Shown here: piece by piece, positions 50,701-63,600 of the stretch
Numbering within the stretch: position 1 is the stretch's first letter
How the letters are laid out: each line of letters begins with the position of its first letter
Source: Macrocystis pyrifera
Lineage: Eukaryota > Sar > Phaeophyceae > Laminariales > Laminariaceae
Assembly (NCBI GenBank): GCA_031763025.1
Contig: JASSKH010000021.1
Span: 8,737,358 to 8,801,357 of the forward strand
Length of the DNA stretch: 64,000 nucleotides
Direction of reading: 5' to 3'
The notes under the pieces: model-generated
Databases searched by the model: none
Seen by the model: only the letters and a program-made list of their open reading frames with translations
What the model was told of the DNA's origin: nothing
Program-made: the position numbers and the translations under genes

Positions 50701-53700
50701 ATGTGAACTGCAGTAATTATGCGTGTGTCGAATGAACTTGATGAACGTCCACGTTGCCGCTGCCCTCGCGCAGGCCTGGATGTGTAGACACATGCTACAC
50801 AAGGGGCCTATCAACCATGGCATCCGTGTTTGGAGGCTCCCCACTCGAGGGGGTCTGCGTGTCATCCACAGACAGGTTTTAGAGACGGCAGTATACGCTT
50901 ACCCCGATGGGCAGCCTTTACCGAACCATTGTTGGGTAGTTTCCCAGCTGAGAAGTCCCATTCACTCAGATTTGTTGTTCGCCCAGAAGTGCTGTCCATA
51001 TTCGTCAGTCTGCGTTGCTTCCGTGTAAGCCTTGCGGTACCCACCCTCTCACGCGTCCTACTCTCCTTTTCTTACATCCAAGGCTGTCGTTAAATGTCGC
51101 TGCTATGGGTTTCGTTCACAGCGATGTGATGCAGCTCGCAGAAGTCACAATCAATTGTACACCTGTGTCATTATGGGTATCTTCCACAACAATGGGAATG
51201 CAGCTCGCGAAGGTCATGCTCAAATTCTACACTAGAGTTATGAGACTTCTGAGTGACTTGGAACCCATTGTCCCCCCCCCCCCCCCCCCCCACGCTTTCC
51301 CGGCGGCGTGTCCCTCTCTTTTTTCGAACTGTCCACTCCTAACCCTTCTTCGTCCGCCTGCGACCGATACTTACGCGGTGCCTGCCTCGATGTTTACCGT
51401 GTCTGTCGTTTCACAACGTAACGCCGTAGCTGTGTGTGCCGGCGGCTCTGGCTGGCGTCCAGGATGCTCTGAAAAGGCTCCAGCATGGTGTCCCGCCACG
51501 ACCTTTGGATTACAGGTTAGCCATACTTCAAGCATAGGTGTATAAAACCGGGATCATCAGTGTAGAGACACGTGGTATAAAAAACTGGGATAGTCAACGT
51601 AATATAGATGTCGGTTTCTTTTCGTCGCTAGCTGTGGACTCAGGTATGGGTGTGCACTCTTTGGCAATTTTCGAAAGAGCCTTCGCGTGAGCGAGCATCA
51701 TTAGAACGCCTAAGCCACAGAACAATGATAGCGCTTCAGATCTTGCTACTTTTGGGGAAGACTCCCACCAACCGCGGAGCCAAAACTGCCCCGACGCCAC
51801 CCCCCCCCTCCTCCGTCACAATAAAAATATCCTGCGAGATGGATTAGTTGAACCACCGTTAGCAGAGCTTTGATAATGAGCCGCTTGATACACGTAAAAA
51901 AAACACGACTCGCCGCATATCATAGCTCGTGTCAAATGATGAATAAAAAAACAAATACTGCTGTATTTATTGTCCACAGCCACTCCGATGTGATAGGCAC
52001 GCTGCGGCCGACCATGAAGATGGCCGACCGCGCCGTGGACTGGACAGCCATGTCTGCGGACGAGGCGGCGCGAACCGTGCGCTTCAGCGACTCGAGCCCG
52101 GGATGTCCGCACACCATCCGCGGCACCAAGTACCGTCTTTATGGTGCCTTTGCCGAAGGGGGACGCACCCGCGAAACCGAAGAGGCCTTGGCCGCAGCAA
52201 GCGCTGCACCTGGAGAGCCCGTCGGTGAGACCGAGGTTGACGCGCGCTAGGCTAGGGGGTACAGAACGAGTAGCGCGTTTTGGCCGAGAGTACTTGGTGG
52301 GACTGACGAGTAACCACCGTACCCACATCTTCGGCCTCGCCGCACCGATTGTTTTCTCAATTACTTGTTTTGTCTGATATCGATGGAAATCCATTAGTTC
52401 GTATTGTGGTTTGAGTTGCCCGGGCTATGATATTTTCCATCGGGTGTCACTTCGGTTTTTCTTAAAAAATCCGCTTTTGGGTGGGGGCGTAAGGCTGCTC
52501 AAGTGAGGGACTTCCGAAGAAACAGTCCCACCTCTACCGTGGCAGGGTCAATATCGGTCCCCACCGCGCGACAGCCCTTAGAGGGGTGGTGTCATATATA
52601 TGAGCATAGTTTTATGATCACGAGTATCGTAGGCGCTGAGTTGGGTAGCCATTTTAGTCAAGGCACCACCACAGGTATATATTACCGAAGCTATCACACA
52701 GTGCACAGATCACAATCCAGATCATCTACAGATAGATCGTCTAGATCCTAAAGTGCCGTTGCGCGAGAGAGTTGTGCAGGATCGTTGTGCTGTAGTGATG
52801 TCGTGGCCTACGTGTATGATAGTTGGGAGACCCGTAGGCCTAGTGGTTACCCTCGCAATCTACGATTACGAAAGGTTGATACGTGAGTACCAATCCCACC
52901 GTGGTGGTATATCGTTTTTCTTCATTTTACTGAAATAAGAAGAGGCAAGTGCTGAGAGCGCAAAGCTTGGGTAGGCGCCATCCGACAAGAGTCCCGACAA
53001 GAACAGAAAACGTGCTGAAGTCTCTGCCTCGTGACTAAAAACAAGGTACGAACCGTAGTGAGCAGGGGGGAGGAGAGCCTGCTATGCAACGCCGGATTTG
53101 AGTCACGACTGTTACGAAGGAGAGAGAAACGAAGGGCGGAGGTGGTGACCGTGATGGGAAACAAAACGAAAAAGCAACAGCACATCCCAACACAGGAAGC
53201 ACGTCCCGGGCCATGCGGATGGTATAGGTTCCCGCCCGATACCCAACACGCGATACTGTAGATCATCATGCTGCACTACTGTAGTATCAGGGACAAATCT
53301 GCCGTGAAACACTCATCATAATCGTCAAGTAGGAACCGATGCGCTGTCTGAGGTGTGAAAGCTATAACACCGGCCAGCCGTGCATCTGGCATGACGCATG
53401 CAACACACGCGTTGTAAAAAATAGGCTGTCGACAGGGTTGTATCTTCGTTCAGAAGAGGTTTGTGAATGTGTGTTATAGTGCTGCGCAGCACACCATTTG
53501 TGGTGTTTGAACGCAAGATTTCGGTTTCGTTGTGTAGTCAAGAATGCGTTTAGTGGCTTTCGACCCGCGGGATCTTTTACCTCCGAACCTGCAAAAGTGC
53601 TAAACCTAGGGTTGCACATACACGTACGACATAGCACCCCCCCCCCCCCCCTCCCTCTACACACGGCACATTGTTTTTTCTACAAACGATCAGAAAATTA

Positions 53701-54578
53701 TCAATGAACAGATACAACAACATATCATACCCGGATCCATAGTTAACGACACCAAATTTTGTTGTGAAAATAGTTGAATATACAGGTTTTTATGTATACC
53801 ATAGGTCCTATTAACTATGGACCCCCGTAATAGTACAGTACGTACATGATTAACGTCACCACGGTGGTATCTGTTATCATATGTACAACGAAAACATCAT
53901 TTTCACACCGCCTTCGAACGAACAGTCCACATCCTGGAGAGGGTCTAAACACGCCGACCTTTGAAGGTTTCGCATATGTCTGCGCTTGCGCCGGCCGCAC
54001 GGACTCTCGTGCAGGCTACCGCGCGGGCCTTTCCCCGGTGAGGTCGAGACAGGCATGCACAAGAGGAAACGAAAATGTTCATCTCGCGCCCCGAGAAAAA
54101 GGCCTTGGAGCATGGGGCACCATCGGAATTCCAGTGCTTCGACGACACGCATCTGGGCCTCCTGTATATTTCGCCCTCGGAATTCCAGTGCTGTGACGAC
54201 AGGCATCTGGGTATCATACATATTTTATAAGCACGATAAACGCCGCAATACACACACTCCGTACGTCCACGGCTTCGCATTTGGTTCCCGGCCAATCGGG
54301 GATACATCATGTACATGTATATCCTTCGTGAGGTCGAATGAGACCCGTAGTGTACGTGCGCGATAGCGAAGTGTTGCGAACAGCTCGCAAAGGTGGGTTT
54401 CGACGAAATTCTCGATCTCGCACATGTTGAAGATCGTCTTTTTTCGCATAGGTTGCAAAGCGCAAGCCATGGAAACAATCCTGCAAGTTCTTTGATACCA
54501 GGAAATGGAGATATTACAACAGCCAGTACTATATACGCACAGTAAGCTCCGCAACCTTCAAAGCGACGGCCGCGACAA

Positions 54579-54672
<94 letters not shown>

Positions 54673-57600
54673 CGTGCATGCTTTGTTACCCGGATGTTTT
54701 ACGAACATTTGACGCGTAAAGGTAAGCGAAACGGGGCTGTTCTGTTCAAGTGCTCGGACGGGACGGGATTGTGGATTTCGCATATGAAGCGCACCGGCGC
54801 CAACACTACGGACAAACATGAGGTCCCTCCCTTCAAGCTCCCGTCGGCCTCAGTTCTCCCCAAGGATGTTGTGGATGCTCTGCCTTGCATCCCCGAGCCC
54901 TCCCTATACGTGCCCTTCGGAGAAAGGCCGTCCACATTCCAGGAGGTACCAAGATTCAGCAGTATATACCGCAGTTCGACACAGGCGAACACATAACAAA
55001 CAACCTCTTCAGAGAGTGATGTCGCAAGGTTGGGGGGGCGCTAAGAATTTTGGATTATGGGCTCGTGCTTTGCGGCAAGAGCTTCACTTAGTCTTACCAG
55101 GAATAGATAAGACTATTGCAAGGAAGACGCCCCACCCACAACCGGTGAACTTCCACCGGAAGCGTGCATGGTGTAGGTTCACGCAGGTGAAGGGATACCT
55201 TGGTCATCCGGAGATGCGCGATACCGTGGCAGACGCGTGGTACGATGAGGGTAGCGCCTGCTTCTCCCGTGCCTCACCCCAAACTGACATGCACAGCATA
55301 GCTAGGCTTACAGTAAGTCGGTGAGCGATCCCATGGCTTGGGTATATAGGGACGAATACTATTTTGCAACCCAAATGGGACAACGGGGCTCAATCGGAAA
55401 AGCTTCGGTCAAAATTATGTACAGTAGTCCTATCCTAGCGGGCGTGATTACACAGTACACAGTGAATAAAAGCTGTAGATAGATCTAGACATCTATCATA
55501 TTGAACATTGTACGAGTATCGCCGGCGGGGTTTTTACATTCTGCCCCCCTCCCCCATCCCGTCTATACTATACACCTGATATATATTGGTTGAGTTGGCG
55601 TCGATTGGCGACGACGCTGTAAAACACGCCTCGCACTACGTGAGCTAGACAGCCAGGGTACGTTTTGTTTTTTTTGGCGGTCACCACAGCTGGCGGTCGA
55701 GTTAGATAATGTTTGTGCTGGGAGAACCTTCCCTCCGCACAAGGGGGATGATCGTATCACGTAGTATGTATATGGTAAGGCACCCACAAGGCAGTTACAT
55801 CGTGAACCCGTTGTTGTCTGTGGAAGTGGCCACACCAGAAATTAAATCAATTCATTGACGCTGTCATCCGTATGCATGAAAATCCGCCTCAAAAGCGGTT
55901 CTTAGTAGGATGCAGCTCACCCTTCATGCGACTCGCCGGACAACTCACGGCGCGTCGTCTTGATCCAAGCAATGTCTGCCTGGTCCCTGAACACCCGACG
56001 TGCTCCGTCCCGGCATTGTAGGGTATGCGAGGGTCTATGGTCACACGACTACGGCCATGCATTATATCGAGTACACCCCCCGCCCCTGCACCAACCACCC
56101 TAGGTGTGGGTTTCCATCGACAACGGAATCGCCTACGTGCACAGCGACTTCTACAACGGGGCGGCGAGCACCTCCCAGTGCGAACGGCTGACGGCGGCCC
56201 TCCAGGAGGTCGGTGAACGAGACGCCGTCAAGGCCATCCTGCTCATGGGCGGCGAGCACAGCTACGGAAACGGTATTAACCTGAACACGATCGAAGCCAG
56301 CGCAGACCCGCAGATGGTGAGACGGTGACTACACAACGTGGACAATACCTTTTCGACCCAAGAACGTGGTTCCCATATTTGTGCCAAAATTCGAGCTCGC
56401 CTGACTGGATCGCCGTCTAGGTGTTGTATTCCGTCTCCCCTGCCGAAGGCAATCGAAAGCAAGTATTAGGTAGGATGAGGTCTCCTGCGCCGGCTGTAAC
56501 TTCTGTAAGTACTGTAGTTCCTTCGTTGTATTCGTTGACCTCGTATTGGGTGTACCGTTGTTGTTTTTTCTCTTCTTTTCCTTTTTCGAATGTATATATG
56601 GTGGCATGGACATGTTCCTGGAATTGTATGGTTGCAAGTGATACGCGATGGTATATCCCAGCGCGTTGTTACCGCTTCTCATACGGGCTGGTACGGCACT
56701 GCCGTGCGCACTATTTCGTACTTTGGTTGTTCTCTCCCGTCGAGACGCATTTTGTTACAGCCTGTTTCGTGACCAACAGGCAGGATTTCAGGGAAATGAG
56801 CGAGTGTAAGAACATAATGCCATCATCATCACGTCAGGTCTACGTGATTAGAGTATGGCATTACTGTATGTGTACTTTCCATGTCTACCCGTGATGTTTG
56901 GAATTGTCTGAAAATTCCAAATCCACTGCGGCTACTTGATCGACGGTTTTTAAACAAAACCATTCGCCTGACTTCATTTGTTTGTGCGCAGTCCGATGGG
57001 AACCTGTCCGACGGGTGGCGACGGCAAATCATTGCAATGCCGGTCGCTGCCCTGAACCTCTCGGTCGACGTTATAGTTAGGGTTAGGTTATCCTTTCCTT
57101 CGCAACCCGCTCCGCGAACACGAATCATCCTCGACGTTTCTTTGGCGTCAATGTTTCGTTTCTCCCTCAACGATGAAGGGCTCGTTGTGATGTTTCCTTA
57201 CCACCAACTTGGCTGTTCTTTTATTCGGATATTTGTTTGCACCGTGGGTTTCTCCCCTGATTATCGACGAAGGAATCGTGGTTGAACATCAACGCGATCA
57301 ACGACTCGATAAAGGCATCTTTCTTCATCTTGGACAAGGTCGTGGTGAGCGTCATGCGGGGCAACGCCGGCGCGGGCGGGGCGATGGCAGCTATGTCGTC
57401 AGATGTCGTGTGGGCGCACGAAAACGTCATCCTCAACCCTCACTACAAGGTATAGGTGATGAGTACGCGTTTTTTTGCATTTACTGGTACCAATGAACGT
57501 GCAGTCTGAGATAAAGAGGAAGCCTGATATACACAGATTACATCCTCTAGGCATCGTGCAGGAGTAAGCTACTACCACGGCAACGGTAAATTCCTTGCCC

Positions 57601-60600
57601 ATGATCTCAATGTTTCAGCCCAACCTTCAAGGGCATGCGACGTTAGGGTGTATGCGAAGAATCTGGTTGGCTTTTCGTTTTTGTGTGGACTGTTTTGTGC
57701 CGGTACATAGTAGCAATATCGACTCACGAATAACTACTTGCTGTGACAAAACGTTGCCGAAATGACTCTTTTTGTCTACAGCGTTCCGGGGTGGGCTCAC
57801 TCTGTGGGTTGATTAGCGAAAGAAAAAATCATGTTCGGCTAGTGCCTTCGGGTTCACCTTTTCAACCAATCAGCTCTCCTCGCGTTTGTCGGTTTCACAC
57901 ATTTTTACAACTGAACAAAATTGGATCGTCACAAACACCCCAGGAGTACATACCGTGGGAGCTAGTGCACCTTACTCTGTATTGCCGCAACCTCCGTAGA
58001 TCCATGCAGGCAGTTACATAATACACACCCAAGGCCGACAAGGTGCATATATGCCTGAAGATCACAAAGCCCCCCCACCCGCTGCAGTGTTAACGAAGAC
58101 ATATACGCATCCTCAAGATCCATGTATACATATCTCCAGTTCCACCACCTTAAACGTTTCTCTCAGTACAGAGAGCCCTGAACTCCTTGACCTGGGATGA
58201 AATCGATCGACTTCTCACAGCACACGAGCCATAATCTGGTCACATGGTTCGGGAACAGGTATATAGGTAAACTGCGATCATAACTTCGAGGCCCGCACCC
58301 GCCATCCTCGAGGAGCCTCGATCACATAAACCCAGTCAGCCTGACGGTGGTTCACGCACTGACTCAAGCAAACGGTTGACACACCCAATGTACGAGACGA
58401 AACTGGGACTGACCCAAACCAGACCTGGGCCAATCAACCAATCTTTAGCGTCACTCCCTTTTCTAGTACACAGCACTGCGTCCCAGGCATATTATCAACT
58501 ATGTTGGTGGTAGCACTGGTCCACCTCTCGACCCGACTTAACCCTCCCCATCATTAACATCATTGCGCGCGTTCTCTACAACAAGGCCATGGAGCTTACC
58601 GGGGGAGAGTACTGGACGCACTTCTTGCAAGGCAGAGTAGGTAGGGACGCTGCGATGGAACTCACCGGCGCCACGCGGCCGATCACGGCCAGTCAGGCGC
58701 ACGCCCTCGGCATGGTGGACGATTTGTTGCAGCACTGTCCGAGCTCTAGCTTTCGCGAGGAGGTAAGGGAACAGACACATTACGCTTCGCGGTAGACACA
58801 TTCGCACCTTCAATATGCCTGAGGCTCTCTCACTACAGGAGCTGCACACAATTCGCCCAAAAACGATGAACTTCTGAGACGAATGAAAGTGCCATCCGAC
58901 AGGCAATCGGTTCAATCCCGCGATCTTGGTGGGTATTGGCAAACACGCACTACTTTTTCAAACATTATGTTGATGCCCCCAGTCGAGGGGTCTCGGGTCA
59001 ATCGTTTTTGTTTTGGCGATAATGTGCCACCCCTGCCCTGTCGATTTATCTCGCGGTAGGGGTTGCGCCTTTTGGCCTCCTGAGGCAATATTTTCTGATC
59101 GGTTGAGCTCCTCTTCAAGTGAGCAGGTGCTGGTTGGTACGATACTTATACCTACCACAAGTACAACTAACCTTTGTTTTAGGACTACTTGTACCGCAGT
59201 AGCAAAGTTGGCCGGGTCCGGCGAACAAAACTCCTCGAAAGTCAATTTTCCGATGAGACACTGAGATCCTCATGTGTGAGGGGTCCAAAAATCAAGGCAC
59301 CGTCCCTAACGGAACATTGGCTCGCGTGAACCAACAGCGTAAAGCCATTTACAATCGAAAACTCCTTTTTGGGGGCAGCTTGGTTTGGTATTTCTCAGTT
59401 TATTAAGGTCTCCTACACCCCTATTCTCCCGACAGTGTCTGTCAATATCTGTCTGGTCGAAACCTGTCTGGCCTGGAATGCACTCTCCCATAGGACCAGC
59501 ACAGCGTAACGCCTTCACAACTGAAAACCCGTGTTTGAGGACGCGTTACTTGAAAATTGTTAAGTGGGGGGTTCGGGGGCTCTAACTAACCCACGCTTTT
59601 GGGTAAGTGAAGTAATCCACTCTGGAGGCAATATTAAGGTCGTTTAGACACAACAGGAATATCATACTATCTTTACGTTGATGTCCAGAGGGTCGCCTCA
59701 TAGAGCACGTTGGAGAGTACAAGGAGGGCCCCCGAGTTAGAAAGATTTGCCGCGCTTGTTCTCGGAAATACTGCGCACCGTATCGTGTCACAGAGCGAGT
59801 GTTTTGCGATTCGGACCATGCGGTATTGATCTATCACGTTAGGTATTCGACACACTGTCTTTGTACTGATTGACTGTGTGCTGTGTTACGTGCGGTGTAG
59901 CCGCAGATAGGCGCAACGCTTTTAATAATTGAATCGTACGTTTATGCCGAATATGGTTTAAAGGGTCATGTGTGATGGTTTCGTCCTTACCGAGTGGTCC
60001 CGTGTGACATTTCTTGCTCGACACAGTTGTGCGCCATCCGAACTCGAGCCGAGACGCTCGTGTCGAGTGGACTGGCCGACAAGATCATTGCGGAGAAACT
60101 GCACGTCAGGAACGATGCCTGGTTCGAGAAGGTGAGTGTACATCTCTGCTGACGTAAACATACTGCTGGCATAGTTATAGCTGTGTGTGTCAAGGATATT
60201 CATTTGCCAAAGGTATTGTGTATATCCTGTCGGTTACTAGGGGTGAACATGCACCTACAATAGTTGCGATGTATTTTCCATCCTTAGAGCAGCAGTAGGT
60301 ACAGCAGTAGTACAGGCACACACCTACATGTGTACAGTATATAGCAGGCGCCCATGCTCTACGTAGGACGAATGTTTATGCATGTATACCAGGCGCCTAT
60401 ATCCAAGCATAGGGGTCCAGGGATACAGGCGCAAATAAACCAAGAATATTACAGTACAGCGCCGACAAAGGGACCACTATTCTGCTGCACGTAGGGGCAG
60501 TGCCTCTGTGCTTTCGAACGAATTGGGATTTCATGATCCGGTCGACAAGTATCAACGCACGCCTGCGACTAGGTAGAAGGTTAGCGACCTTCCTTCAATG

Positions 60601-63600
60601 ACATGTTACGTATTTAGCAGTTACGTTTTGTGGGAAGACATAGTTGCTGCTCCGTCTAGTTTTGTTTGGAGTTTTCCGATTCGTTTTCGTTCTTTCTATT
60701 TTTGTTGGGTTCGTCATCCGGGTAAATGTGCAGCAGGAGCCTTGACGTTGATCACTCATCAACATTCCCCGACAGAAGACGACAAGGAAGGGGAACAGAT
60801 GAAAACAAAAAGGAAACCTATTGAAGTAGCCTACTAATAGACTGCAGTACGATGCCTATTGGCTCAGCAGCTTCAACCTTGATCACTCCTATGGATTCCA
60901 CCCACGAGGGGGATACATATATATATAATATATATATTTATATTATATTTTCTTATATTTTGTGCGGGCGTTTGGCATTGCTGCTAAATGTATCGCCAGC
61001 TAAAGAAAAGCTAATGGGTCACAGTAGTGGCCCCTCTACAGTGCTGGCTGTCTGTTACGATGTCTGTGAAATCGCTTAGCACAGATGGGATTCATTTTAA
61101 TAGTGTGGCAGTGGGCGGAGTAAATAGTGCCGGGTTACCGTGATAGCGCCGATATTGTTGGCTGGCGCATACCGGCACCATAGAGGGCCCGATACTATAG
61201 CGAGGTACAAGTTCTCTGTCTATGGAATACTGCTACATTTCTTGACTAATTTTATCCCGTACCCGTGCAGCAAACATTAGAAATAGTGTCACGGTATGGC
61301 ACGTATCTCTGTCATGGAGCAAAGTACGAAAGATACCCATGACACCAAGAACGGCTAAAATACAACTTCACGCACGGCCGGCAGGTAGAGAGGTGCAGGA
61401 CGTCCGAACTGGTGAGGATGAAGGAGTGCTTCTCCAGCCCGTGGTACCACGACGCCCGCCGCCGTTTCGTCTACAAGGTGATATCTCATCCGTGTCCTCA
61501 ATGCATAGAGTAGGTAGGCGCTCAGCGATAAGGGAAAACGGTACACACGGGATCTCAACTTTTATGGGGCTCCGCGCTAACGGAAAACAGTAGAATATAG
61601 AACGGGACCTCAAATTTCTGCCCACCGGTTTGGTCGACTACTGGCCGCAAGGGGCCGGTACAAACTCTGATCAGCGGGGGTGGTACAGAAGGGACCTCCG
61701 ATCCCGAACGCACTAGGGTCACTTGAAAGTGGATACTTACTGTACGGGGAACGCGCTAGGGAGATGGTGGTGATGGTGGTGGTGATGGTGGTGTCGTTTC
61801 GCATCAAAGAAGCAGCTGTGTCTGCGGTATGCTCAGCAGGCACTGTTACGTGTGAATGAGCGGGTGGGTGGGTGGGTGGGTGGGTGGGTTGGGAAGGTGG
61901 GCAGATGGGTGGGTACGTACTTGCGTGGGGTGGGTGTCCTTGTGACGTACGAGCCTCGACCGTGTACGGTCTCCGCTGGTGTTGTTAATCGTGACCTTCG
62001 TGTGGCGTGGTTTTATTAGTGTCGTCGACATTTGGCATTAACCTTTCCCGGTGCCCGAGGCTGCACATACATGCATGCGTGCTGTATATATATCACGTGT
62101 GTCACGCGAATGACACCACCGAAAGATGCACGCTACAACTGAGATTGCGACCTAACATATATTGAGGCTCCTAACTTGAAGAGCTCTGCACCCCACTCAA
62201 AGCCCCGACCTCGACAAATCGGAAAGCGCAACCCGATGAACCTTGCCATGGCTTGGATAATCATCGAGAACTAGCGAAAATCACAAGTGCTGTTCCAGTG
62301 ACATTGGGTAATTCCTCAACAAAGGAGCCCTGTCAGTCACGCACCGCTCTGAGCGGAAATAAGGATCGTTTACACACAAATATCAGTACTAATCGGTCCT
62401 TATTTTTCCACCCAAGAATGGTATAGTCTAGCGTGAAAAGGGCACGCGGCCGGTAGTACTTGCATATATGGAGGAGGCGTTCGCACCCAACATTTATGAG
62501 GATCCTATCTTGATGATAGCATGGGAGCTCTATACCTCCCAAAAAAACATGTTTTTTTAATAAAAGCTAAAGCGTGCAACATCACCTGGGAGGAAAATAC
62601 CACAACTTGGGTATATCACGAAATGTGTTGGTGAAACACTAAAAGGGTAGCGTTCCAACGGTATTGGGTTAAGAATCCCGGTCAGCCAGAAAATAGTCTG
62701 ACGAAAAAAATGCTACCCCTGTCGAAGCACGTGTCGGACTCGAGAATGGCGACCTTAGGATGAGTAATGCGTTGTAACAAAGAAGAATGGCGACCTTAGG
62801 ATGGGTGATGCTTCGTAAAAAATGTACCCTGTGAATCATGTCCACCTATTGCATACCAGGGTATGATACCCGCTTCCAGCAATGGCTATTAATAGTCCAC
62901 TATACTACGACACATAAATAAAAAATCCCAAGATGGAATCACAAGAGCATGTACAGCTACTGCACCGTATGTGTGTACGTGGAGGTAAAATGTTATCCTT
63001 TTCTCGGACTTTGTGCCCCTGCAAACAGAACAGTCCCCCCTTTCGGGCATTGTACGGGTGCCAGGGTTTATTGATATGCGACTACGGCCATACATGCCAT
63101 GAAATCACTCGCCCCCCCCCTCCCCCATATAAGGATGTTTCCAGCGAAACAGTATCATACCATAGCAAAGGTCGCAGTGACGCTGCACATCAGACAAAAA
63201 CGTAAAGATCGAATGCTGTGCTCTACCCGCTTACGTGTTTCGTGTCACGCAGAGCCCCACACTGAGCACCACGCCGACACATATGGTGAGAGAAGCCGCC
63301 GTGCCCGCACTATCGCTCAACGGCAAGCTCGCGGCAAAGGTGATCAGGCAGCAGATCAAGGAGCGAATCGCCGTCCTTGCCAAGGAAGGAGATCGGAGCA
63401 GCGCCAGCAGAGTGCCAGGACTCGGAATCGTCATGGCGAACGGGTGGGAGGCATGGGGTGGGATGGGGTAAGGTGGGGGTGGAATGGGGTGAGGTGGGGT
63501 GGATGGGTGGGAGGGTGGACGTATGAGTGGGTGGGTGAGTGGGTGCGCGCGCATCAAAAGAACGGCAGAGAAGGTTTCGTGTTGACTGTTCTACCCTCTG

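Noticed and set aside
53945-54679. 244-codon minus-strand frame with poly-Gly start
   Set aside because: It is driven by the 92-nt C run and an intron of the + strand gene; no domain.
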